Origin: Odiellus spinosus
Lineage: Eukaryota > Arthropoda > Arachnida > Opiliones > Phalangiidae
Length of the DNA stretch: 64,000 bases
Assembly: GCA_963920705.1 (NCBI GenBank)
Contig: OY987228.1
Location: 17,492,565-17,556,564 of the forward strand
Direction: 5' to 3'
The notes beneath the pieces are model-generated. The model was given only the letters and a program-made list of their open reading frames with translations, was not told the origin of the DNA and ran no database searches. Of this stretch, positions 37,110 through 47,519 are shown one piece after another. Made by a program: the position numbers and the translations under genes. The number at the start of each line of letters is the position of its first letter. Position 1 is the first letter of the stretch.

Positions 37110-37452
37110 AGGGAACATTCAATACAATATGGAAATTTGAGTTAATTATCCTGAAATAAATTAAAAACTTACCAGGAAAATAGGCTTAGCTGGATTCATG
37201 GAAATCCTGAATTTCTTCGCATTGATGGATCATCGACTAATGAGTAAAGGCCTGTCGTTAAGGCGAGATCTCCATGAGATTTCGAATAACATTTGATTTG
37301 ACCCTTCAATGCTAAGAAATTCAGGAAGCCAGCTAAGCCTATTTTCCGGGTAAGTTTTAAATCGATTTCTTTTCAATATTTGATGAAATTTCACTAATGG
37401 ATTAGGGATTTTAAACGATAAGGAATCGATAAAAATCAGTTGCATTCTCCCT
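37110..37452. mobile_element. Foldback MITE family B, copy 4
   Basis: The left end AGGGAACATTC and right end GTTGCATTCTCCCT lie between TTAA copies (37106-37109, 37453-37456). The mirrored GGCTTAGCTGGATT and AGCCAGCTAAGCC blocks and the ACCAGGAAAATAGG/CCTATTTTCCGGGT blocks are present. Slightly shorter than the copy at 24.7 kb. Confidence 0.85.
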
Positions 37453-37456
37453 TTAA

Positions 37457-38343
37457 GGGCTTGATTTCTAGGTTCAACTAAATTATGTCTTAGTGAGATT
37501 TTCAAAGGAATGAAATTGGATTATTTATTAGGATAACTAACCTAAAGTTAATCAACGGTTTAGAGATAAGTTTAGAATACATTTGATTCCTTAAATTTTA
37601 ATTATTTTCTTTCCACGTTCCCTTTGAACTCGGTAAATATTTTTTTCGTGTTTCTAAGCTACTCCCGTGTTTTTTTTTTGTTTTTTTTTTTTAAATAATG
37701 ACTTTAGGAGGGTTTTGAATTAATAAATGCGTAATAATTAAATAGTTTAAGATTATATTATCCATCAACTTTTAAGAAAGGTTTGCTTTTAACCCCCAGA
37801 AAGTTAAATTCTTTATATCATATTTTAGCCTTGATTTTATATGCGCTACGAATGAAGCGGCAAATATAACCTTTAACAGATAATATTTTCAGCGTTTGCA
37901 AAGTTTAGGCCCCATTTTAAACCCGCCTTTTAGTTTCAGTGTATCCTCGCTTTAAACCAACTGAAAATTAAAAATAATTCGACAATTGACAGATTGGATT
38001 TTTTTCTGGCCAAACCTCCCTCTCATCTGTTAATAATAAAGTTTATAACAGCGTAACGAACAAACGACATAACCTGTAATTTTAAAACATTTTCTGGGTT
38101 TACATTTTCGGATACAAAGTTTCCAATCCAAAAAAAATTTCAAGAACTCAAAGATACAAGAGGAGGGAAAATTTTTATCCAACACGCCAAGATAGCCATT
38201 TTTTTTCTCTCTTTTCTACACCAGTAACACCCCTACATCAATAAAACGCACCATACAGGGTGTTGCTTTATAAATTCGTGTTAATTTACTAATTATCAAA
38301 AGACGTAATCATTAACCAGCCGTCAACTCGAAAACGCTAATCT
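37457..38343. other. AT-rich non-coding gap
   Basis: No gene, RNA or repeat boundary is seen beyond T runs near 37,671-37,692. Confidence 0.5.
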
Positions 38344-38347
38344 TTAA

Positions 38348-38557
38348 AGGGATACTTGGAGCTATAAATGGAACAGCTTTTTCTCCCGATGTTAGGACAT
38401 TACAAGCGCTGATGAAGGCTGAATAATATGATTGGTTAAAATAAACTTTACCAAACTTTAAAAATAAATTTAAGCATCAAAAACGTGTCTAAAATGGCCA
38501 TGGTGATTCCGAAAATAAATTCAAAAGATGTTCAATTTTGTAGCTCCAAGTTTCCCT
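38348..38557. mobile_element. MITE family D, copy 1
   Basis: The left end AGGGATACTTGGAGCTATAA and the inverse of the right end AGGGAAACTTGGAGCTACAA form a long terminal repeat pair, flanked by TTAA at 38344-38347 and 38558-38561. Inside, TGTTAGGACATTACAAGC, GAAGGCTGAA and ATATGATTGGTTAAAAT are shared with the copy at 46.0 kb. It is a shorter derivative. TTAA plus AGG termini again fit a Kolobok-type element. Confidence 0.88.
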
Positions 38558-38561
38558 TTAA

Positions 38562-39331
38562 AGTGAGGCTGTCATGATTTTTTTTCGAAAGTTACTTTAA
38601 GACAATAAAGTCAGTTTAACTACGTTTGAACATGACTATGTGTTCAAGAGGAGATTACAAAATGAGAAAAGTTTAGGCGTTTTTATATACAACATTAAAA
38701 CATATCATTACTAACGTTTGAATTGGCCCTCGAGTGTTAGAGATAGATAGATAGATAGAGAGAGGTTTAAAAAAAATTTAAATAAAGTTTTTATATAGTT
38801 TAAACAAGAGAATTCGAAGAAATATTTTTTTTTTGACTATCGTCTGTGTCAAGTTGACCGGAATCTTGGACGCGTTGCGCGAGGTAAACAAAAACGTCAT
38901 TGAATTGGAGAAATATACATTTGGTCCACCGGAAGTCGTATACAAGTCGTAATTTTAAGAAAGAATCGGCTGGAGCGCCCGGGTACCTCCTTTTAAATAC
39001 GCTTGACGGATTTTATGATAGACAAGTAATACAAAATTCGCATTGTACGATATATAATTTTTTTGCATTCCCCGATGAATAGATTGGGGGAGAATGGGAA
39101 AAAAAAGCTGATATCCGATGTAGTGGTGGTATTGAACCCAAAACGTACTATTAAAGTATACTAATGATTCCTTCCATGGGAGTTACAAGATTGCTTCAAT
39201 ACGATAATACAAATATACGCGACTTTTAACGCTTATATTGTATTGTAAGGAAAATATACTAGATTATCTTAATAAACGTAATTCTAATGGAAACTCAAAT
39301 ATTTGTTATCGTTTTTTTGGCGCCTTAAACA
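38562..39331. other. Non-coding gap
   Basis: It contains a short GATA microsatellite (38742-38758). The string AGTGAGGCTGTCAT at its start is shared with 21,073. Nothing else is recognised. Confidence 0.5.
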
Positions 39332-39338
39332 CATATAC

Positions 39339-39675
39339 CAGAAGCCGATGAAACCCTCCTTTGAAGTCTATTACTCCCGGGTCTTGTCTACCCCTCTCTG
39401 TATGGGTTAGTTTCAAAAAGCGCGATTCGTACGCCTCCTAACGGTAGATATTTTCGGAGCGGCAGTTCGTCGAGCGAATATCTCTAGCAGCCTTGGAGTT
39501 CGTCAAGAAAACGTCGTCGTTTGTGGAGAGAGAGAATTTCCAATTTTCCGTAGACAGGGGGCATGAAGTAGGACCCCTCCGATCTCGTAAAATCATGAAT
39601 TTTACCCATACAGAGAGGCGCGCTATATGGAACATTAGAGTAGTAGACTTCAAAGGAGGGTTTCATCGGCTTCTG
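39339..39675 (+). mobile_element. MITE family A, copy 3 (7-bp TSD)
   Basis: The ends are CAGAAGCCGATGAAACCCTC and its inverse, flanked by perfect CATATAC duplications (39332-39338, 39676-39682). The interior is nearly the same as the 7.4-kb copy in the same orientation, so these two are the most recently related pair. No coding capacity. Confidence 0.94.
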
Positions 39676-39682
39676 CATATAC

Positions 39683-42600
39683 TAATAGTTAACCTTTAAC
39701 AAAAGAAATCTTGTCGCGTCATCAATGCATTGTAGAACATAAGTACGCGTTTCTTCGTTTGATTTCACTTCATTTGCAAAAAATCAGCAACTGCTTCACG
39801 GCACAAGTTATGAAATTCAAAAATATGATTTAAATAATAGGCTGATTATCTAGTTTTGATTGTACTAAATTAATTAGTAACCGAGCACGTATTTAGAATT
39901 AATAAAGGCTGTTGTCAATTACGTAATCGCGTAATTAATGTACACGTGATTTTAAATGGTTAAACCCCACATCATGGTGACCTTTCCCATTTATTCAACT
40001 GTAAAAATTCTCTTAGTTAATTATAAAATATTACGGAGAAGCTCATTGGTCCCTGAAGATACCCTAAATTTCATAAACATAACTTAAAACAGTCAAATCA
40101 TTGTGGATAAAGATATAAATCGCTTAGGAACCAAAAAAATCAAACCTTGCGCCGCTCTTAGTATCAGTTTCAACTTTCTATCAAAATTAAGGAATGAGAA
40201 AAAAAATCGCGTAAAAAGGACACCGCGTTTGTCAGCCATTAAATAAAAAATCCGAAAATCTACTACTAGGTCTCTTCAAAAGATACTAAAGATAAAGGCA
40301 ATGTCAGGCTTTTAAATCATAGTTAACTTTAACAGGTGATCAACGAATGAAGTATACCACAAATGTGTAAAATACGAGAAATATCCAACTTTTTTTGGTT
40401 TTTTTCATTTGAGATGAATATTCGCGGCTTTCTCGCGCGGGATGACTTTGAGAAAAAAGATAGTGTATTCCAGATTCAGCTATAGAGAGTCTCTGACTCA
40501 AGTTAGGATTTTTTGGTTACCAGTTCGTGAAAGAAAGCCGAATGGTGTTGTGTTAGAGAAGAGATGGATATTAACTAAAACCGGGGTCTTAGAGAAACTC
40601 AAGCAACATGGCTTTCAAAACTATAAACATAGAAAGACGGATAGACATAGATCTAAAAGAGAAGGAAAGTTTGAAGAGTAGGATGAGATGAGATGAGATG
40701 AGGGGGGAGAATTTTTGGCGGGAATCAAATGAGAAACTCCGTCTCGCACGGCCCATTTAGTTTTGCCAGCTCTATATTAAAAGATACGAATTTTTTAAGG
40801 CCTTAAAAGCTTAAGAGGCGCCACCTAACGGTATTAATTCAGACTTTTTTTTTAAACCGCATACTTTACGCTCCCTCTTAAATTCCCCGAAACCCGGAGA
40901 AAAATCCAGGAGCTGCATCGGCGCCTCTTCATCAGACTTTTCAAAAAAAAAAAAAAAAAAAAAAAAAACACCACCAGAAGAGATAAACGCGCGAATATTT
41001 AAGAAAAAAAGCAAATATATCAAGTCATTTATCTCACGGAGAACTCATTGACAAAAATAAATGAGACCTTCTCAAAATATTTCCTCACCGACAAATAAAA
41101 ATAAATAATGTCTCCTGGAAAAAGTTCAAATATGAATACAGAAAACAAAATTAAAATTTGGGGCAGATTTGTTATGGTACCACTGGGTATTACAATTATC
41201 TTAAGGATAATCTCTTATATAATATATTGTGTATAAAACACGATTTTTAATTTTGTTTAATTACCCTGATAGTTCAAATTCAAAGATTTATTGTTTTTAT
41301 ATGAAACCTCGCCAGTCGAGACTAGAATTTTTTAAATTTTGATAATACGGTATCAAAAAAATGCTAATTTTTCACACGACCCCGTGAGTTAGGGTTCAAT
41401 CCGCGTAAACGGGTTTAATCTCCAAGTTTCCCCCGAAAAACAAACAAACTATGTGAAATTCCCTCTTATATAAAATACGAAAAAAAAAAAAAAAAAAATC
41501 CGATATCAAAATTATATCTTTCGAGAGATTTTCAAAATGTGAATTAAATAACATAAGGCTTAAGTTTGCTATACGAAACTCGTCTTAAACAAACTTAATC
41601 TAAACAAATAATGAATTATCCATTAAGAAGTAACAGTCCGGTATAACTCGTTCCAAGTACAGAGTGAAAATCACGGTTTTCAAAACTATTTCTCAACAAA
41701 AACATGATAACATCTAGTCGTCACAATAATTTTGCTAAAATATTTTTTATGAAGAGGCACGAATTACTTACATGAAATTTGTACATCAATCGCGATCTTA
41801 AAAAGAGTGTATATTGGTATTACCTACGAGATTAAAAGACCTCTTCTAACGTTGCAATTAAATGAAACGAAGATAACATTAAGGAGGGGTGGAGGAAATA
41901 TTTGAAAGAATTTATTTCTAAACTATGTGATAGAAATATCTACGTCTGGAATTTTTTTGGGGTAGTATATATTTCTCGGGCACTAGGGGAGGTTAGGAAT
42001 TTTAGGGAAAAAAGGGTTATAAGAGTGTGCAAAATAGTAAGGGAAGTCTTAAGGAGAAATCAGCCCCGATATATCCATAATTTGAAAACGTTTTTCTCAG
42101 AGAACGTTGCATGGGAAAAGCAAACATCGGGGTGTTAGTCGGGAATAATATAGGAAATTTTCATATATATAATGTCGGTCTGTTTGCGATACTTTCGAGA
42201 TATTTAAAGTTTAGGCGCGGGACTAAGAGAGAGAGAGAGAAAAAAACTGGTTATTTTATATAGCTCTCCGCGCATGATCTTCCAATGGCGACCTGATCTA
42301 CGATCGGCTATTAAAGGTATCCGAAAAAGAGAGTGGAAAAACATTTCTACCTAAAGTAAATATTCGCGAAAGATATTAAGAGCCGAACGAAAGACTAAGT
42401 TACAATATTTCAGATAGAAAAAAAAAAGAAAATTATCCCATATTTGGCAAATACGCGTCAGAATCGAGCCAAATGATGGTTTTAGACTTTTTCCAAGAGC
42501 TAAATTACCACCAGGATGTTGGCGAATCAATGAACGTTAATTTTAAATTTATAGGAGGTGGGTCGTTTAATTGAAAATACTTGAAAAGACCGCCGACGAC

Positions 42601-44699
42601 TCTTTTATAAGTTAGCAAACTAGTACTTGTACGTGTGGTTTTAGAAACAATTCAAATTTCAAGGACGTTTGAGGTGTAAATTCTTAATATGTTTGATTCC
42701 CCATTCCCCTTGACGTTTGGAGACCATTTGAGCTCCCCCTTGGCATCTTAGGCAAATTGCAAAAGTATTAGTGGAAATAATGATGTAAAGATTTGCTCAT
42801 TTTAACCCAATTTTAACATTTTCCTTTTTAAATTATATTCAAAAAAATTTAAAATATCCTCATACTCCTTAAAACAACATTAGTTAAAACTAGAAAAATA
42901 TTTTTGGTGATATGTAAATTTGTATATTGTATATTTGGGATAATTGAATCATACATTTCTATCGAATACAAGAAAATCCAATAAAATTTAATTATTTCCA
43001 CACCCTCTTTGAATCATTTTAATAGAGGGATAGAATAGAAGGGTCGAATAATTACGCCGATTTTGTGTAAGTACATAAACGCGTCCGTGATCGAATAATA
43101 GCAATTTCAGAGAGTAATATCAAACCCCAAAAAATAAAAAATAAATCTCTCTTTATCGAGAAGCTGGCTATATAGAAGACCACACCCCGGAGATTATAAT
43201 TATATAAATGAATCGCTAAAAGCTTTTTAAGCTTTATTCCCCCCAAAAACTAACCAAACGTGCATATCATAATCAAATCGCTAGAAATCTCGAAAAAAAG
43301 GTTATATATTAAACACTCACGTGACGCATCGGGGCCGCCGGCCCCGCTACTTAATTCCGAATATTATCGAACTTTAAAAAAAAAGGGGGTAACCCCGTCA
43401 ACTAATCATTCCAAGAACAGACGGAATTTATACCTTCGCTCCGTGAGAAAACTTAATTAGATGAATTTGAGATAAACTATAGGCTTACCACAAAACTTGG
43501 TATTTTGAATTCGATATGTCTTGCCAGGTTTTACCTGACCAATGACCAGGTTGCTATCATAAAAGAGGAGGAGCTTACTTAGGGAATGTTGCCGTCGACG
43601 TCATCAGTACGTCATAGCTTGAAAGCTCATAGCGCTCGTGAGCACCGAGCATATTTATTTTTTCTACAACCGTGTCAGCTCTCAAGGTCGAGTCTCTCCC
43701 GAGACGTCTGATCCCAAGTGTTTTATGAAAACGGAAATAACTGCCCCGTATAACCTTAACGCCATGTGATTTCGTGACGTAGTTAGCAACATTCGAACAA
43801 GATGTGGCACCCAACAAGAGAATACAACTATTACTATATATTTATATCTTTTTTATAACATAATTTGGTACGACCGAGTACGACACTATTCTTTGTCCTT
43901 TTAGAATAGATTTCAAATTCCCTGATCTGTGGGAAAAACTGATGGTATATACGGTACCCAATAGTCACTTGGTCAATTAAGAAACTGAGTCTGTATACCA
44001 TAATATTTGGATTAATTTATTATTCTATTGAATTTTTCATCATTAATCTTATCATCAAGGTCTACTCAATCTTAATTTGGCAGCACGTAGAAAGTTACGA
44101 TTGGTATTTAATTAAAAATATATGCTACTTATCTTTAAACCAATGCTAACAAATAAAAGTGAAATAAAATTCAATTAAATTAAATGCAATTCGGAGTTAA
44201 TTTAAAAGATAATTAGATAATTTATAAACTAACACTACGATAATATCGAAAATCTAGAGGTTTTTAGGCTCTACTACACGGTGACAAATATACAGTGCAG
44301 TTTTAAGCAAACTCCGAATGGTATAAAAAAATACTTAATCCTAATCAATTTTTATCCCATTTTCTATTTAATTGAATAACAGCTTAGGAAAAAAAACCTC
44401 CCTTTTGAGGGTTTTACCCCTTGGGCTATAAATTTCCTATCAAACAAATCACTCGATGATTTGTTTCAAGTTTCGCGTGAAAAACGCATTAGAAGAAATA
44501 AGAAAAAAATATTAAATTAAATAACCCACGTTATTTTCCTTACTGCCCTTTGGGTTCGATAAGAAATGTTACAAATCAAAAGCTATAGCGCTTCGAGCGC
44601 GGAGAGAGAAAAAAAAAAAATAAAAATAAAAAAAAAGGAATATGTTCTGTAACGTGTCATTTTAATTTCGGCAAATACATATTTGACAACGAGAGAGAC
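39683..44699. other. Long non-coding stretch
   Basis: About 5 kb has no recognisable gene. Frames are at most 80 codons. It contains A runs (40943-40968, 41481-41498), a GATGA microsatellite (40681-40702), an E2F-like TTTGGCGGGAA near 40,715, and a GC-rich dyad GGGGCCGCCGGCCCC near 43,331. A slightly GC-richer segment (43575-43817, minus) has an 80-codon frame that I do not recognise. Confidence 0.5.
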
Positions 44700-44703
44700 T
44701 TAA

Positions 44704-45451
44704 AAAGGGAGAATGCAACCTAACAACAAGTGATTAATTAGGCTCAATCAGAAGCCGATGAAACCCTCCTTTGAAGTCTACTACTCCAATGTTCCATATA
44801 GCGCTCCTCTCTGTATGGGTAAAATTCCCAATTTTACGAGTTAGAAAGGGTCCTACTTCATCCCCCCTGTCTACGGAAAATTTTAAATTCTCTCTCTCCA
44901 CAAACGACGACGTTTTTTGGACGAACTCCGAGGCTGCTAGAGATATTCGCTCGACGAGCTCCCGCTCCGAAAATATCTACCGTTAGGAGGCGTACGGATC
45001 GCGCCTTTTGAGAATAACCCATACAGAGAGGGGTAGACAAGACCCGGGAGTAATAGACTTCAAAGGAGGGTTTCATCGGCTTCTGGCTCAATCCAAAAGT
45101 AAAAAACATTACAAACGAATATGAAACTAGAAATAAAACGTACCATCAAAATAGGCTTAGCTGTATTCATGGAGATATCCTGAACTCCACGTATAAGGCA
45201 CTAGCGACCAATGACATTGATCATGGTGATCCTGCATTCCCCATATAAGATCCATCGATCAATGTCATTGGTCTTTAGTCCTTATACGGGGAGTTCAGGT
45301 GATCTGCATGAATCCAGCTAAGCCTATTTTGATGGTAAGTTTGAAATTTATTTCTAGTTTTGTTTGTAATTTTTTTTTACTGTTGGATTCGGCCTATTTA
45401 AACGATAAGGAATCGATAAATAAAAATAGATTTTTACGTTGCATTCTCCCT
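44704..45451. mobile_element. Foldback MITE family B, copy 5, interrupted by MITE A
   Basis: The left end GGGAGAATGCAACCTAAC follows TTAA (44700-44703) and the right end GTTGCATTCTCCCT precedes TTAA (45452-45455). The family blocks AATAGGCTTAGCTGTATT and AGCTAAGCCTATTTTGATGG are present. The central part is a large hairpin (GACCAATGACATTGATC against GATCAATGTCATTGGTC). The left arm is split by a family A insertion at 44749-45085, so family B was here first. Confidence 0.88.
44749..45085 (-). mobile_element. MITE family A, copy 4, nested in MITE B
   Basis: The ends are CAGAAGCCGATGAAACCCTC and its inverse, with perfect GCTCAAT duplications (44742-44748, 45086-45092). Orientation is opposite to the 7.4- and 39.3-kb copies. 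The duplicated GCTCAAT lies in the family B sequence that corresponds to GGCCTAATCCA in intact copies, confirming the nested order. Confidence 0.94.
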
Positions 45452-45455
45452 TTAA

Positions 45456-45956
45456 AGTTAGTATAAAGAGGGCCTCGATTTTTGAAGGATCGAAACTAGA
45501 TATAGAGTGCGTGTTAAAATAACAAACGACGCTCGTCAGTTTGATAGCCGACCGAGAAAACTAGATATATTTAATTTAACTTGAAATCAATTTATATACC
45601 AAGTATGTAGTAAAGAAAATAGCGCGCCGTTCGATCAGAGGTCGAGCTTAGGGGTTAGGAAAAATCGGCGTCTCTGATCCGACAAGGGTAATTGAAAAAC
45701 CGCGCGCGCTTGGTAATTTCCAACTTTTTTTGCCGGGATATTTGACAAGCGGAGGGCCTTAATAAGGGCAGGAAAAATAAAATTTATATCGAAAGATGGT
45801 TAAAGAAAATGTACGTGTCAAAAATCGCCGAGATTATTATCAGCGGCTTTTTAATTTAATTACATTTCTATATACTGGGAGGGGTATTTCTTTCTAAAGG
45901 GAAAGTGAAGATTAAAAATACGATAAAGGCAAAAGAAAAGATGACTGTTTAATTCA
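45456..45956. other. Non-coding gap
   Basis: No feature supported; GC-richer for about 250 bases around 45,600. Confidence 0.5.
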
Positions 45957-45960
45957 TTAA

Positions 45961-46363
45961 AGGGAAACTTGGAGCTAAAAATGGAACAGTTGATAATTTA
46001 TTTTTGGAATCATCATGTTAAAAACATTTTCGAGAATTTTTTCTTAATTTGTAGACGCGTTTTTGGTGTTTAAATTAAATTTTGAAGTTTGGTAAAGTTG
46101 AATAAAAGTTAATATAAATTCGGGCCAATTATATTATTTCAGCCTTAAACAGCGCTTGTGGTGTTCTAGCATTAAAAGAATATGCCGGCATTTGATGGTC
46201 AAGGTCTTGGCATTAATGTTAGGACATTACAAGCACTGTTGAAGGCTGAAATAATATGATTGGTTAAAATTTATATTTACTTACTAAAAATTGCGAAATA
46301 TTGTCGATTAGGTTTTTGGGATAAATTCTAAAAGCTGTTCCATTTTTAGCTCCAAGTTTCCCT
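45961..46363. mobile_element. MITE family D, copy 2
   Basis: The ends AGGGAAACTTGGAGCTAAAA and TTTTAGCTCCAAGTTTCCCT are perfect inverses over 20 bases, flanked by TTAA (45957-45960, 46364-46367). The middle contains a second fold: ATTATTTCAGCCTTAAACAG mirrored by a stretch containing GAAGGCTGAAATAAT. It is about twice the length of the 38.3-kb copy, which appears to be a deletion derivative. Confidence 0.92.
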
Positions 46364-46367
46364 TTAA

Positions 46368-47493
46368 GCGTAAAAAGAGAAACACAATGCCCCATTCCAC
46401 TATTGAACAAAACCAAGAAAGACCTCAATAATGTCGATTGAATTTATACGCGCAAACCCAATTGTATTTGATCAACGTTGAAGGGTCACCAATTAACATA
46501 ATTTAGGACAATGTAGTATATAGGTAAGAATTTGGATAAATCAATTTTGCATTTCCTCGTAAGCTTGTAAGGTTACGAAACCACTGTTACGGTAAGCCGA
46601 TGAAGGACGCTATTAATAAGCAATTTGGCAAATTAAACGCTTGGAATTGTTTTGGCGGCACGTCGATTCGCAATAATATTACATAATTTAATCAATCTAG
46701 CTAGCATTCGAATTCCCGAAGGTCGAAAAATAAGGAAATAATCTGGTATATAATGGAATTTCGTCACAGTTCTTCAATCAACGCAAACCCAAGAATAATT
46801 TAACAAAAATAAGAAAAGTAAAAATAAAAAAAAAAAAAAATCAATTAGGCCAAAAAAATACGGAGTACTTGGTTTTTATCGTGGTTCGTCTGTTAGAGAG
46901 GTGTACAAGTTTTCAGGCAACAAAGGAATTGACACTTCATTGTATTTATCTCTTTCACTCTCCACCTCATACGGAAATGGGGATTGGGGAGCGCCATCTT
47001 GTGAACTATGACATTGAAACGTCATTGGATTATATCTCTCCCCTCAGTGTCATCCCCCTTAGTGATGGAGTTACAGTATTCTTCCCTACAAACGCTCCAT
47101 CAGTGAGGGGATTACATGACGTCAGGCTTCCATTCCCCCTTGGCTGTATGCCGTCTCCCTACACGAATTTCATACCACCGTATTATAATAATCGCGATTA
47201 TTACTGTTTACCATTAGTGTTAACTACACCGAGGTCTTTTTCTTTCATATTTAAGTCATTTTCTCCAGAAATGAGGCAAAATGCAATTCTAAATAACATT
47301 ATCTAACTCTGATGGCGCCGTCTATGTGTTGACAGCGACGTTTGGTGAGAGAAAACTGAGCAAAACGCGGTCGCCTATTTCGACACTGATTTTATATTTT
47401 TTTTCACCATCTTCCGGACATTGGCGATTCGAGCAAGACAAAGGATAGGAAATTGAAGCAATCAATGGGACGTCCGGTACGGTCGAGCGAATT
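46368..47493. other. Stretch with one unexplained 145-codon open frame
   Basis: The plus frame 46869-47306 is the longest frame in the window outside repeats and the Gypsy element. Its product has no signal, domain or motif I recognise. It is rich in Pro, Tyr and Phe. The first codon used is an alternative or uncertain start. I treat it as a possible exon only; chance is a real alternative. Confidence 0.2.
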
Positions 47494-47519
47494 CAGAGAG
47501 AGAGAGAGAGAGAGAGAGA
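47494..47519. repeat. (GA)n microsatellite
   Basis: Thirteen GA units, followed by a purine-rich tract. Confidence 0.95.

Noticed and set aside
30857-40968. Long A or T runs as tails of LINE or SINE copies
   Set aside because: No tRNA-like head, reverse-transcriptase similarity or target duplication was seen beside them.
1994-45109. Frames of 60-85 codons at 2.0, 7.5, 39.4 and 44.8 kb with similar products
   Set aside because: All are by-products of MITE family A; length and frame change between copies.
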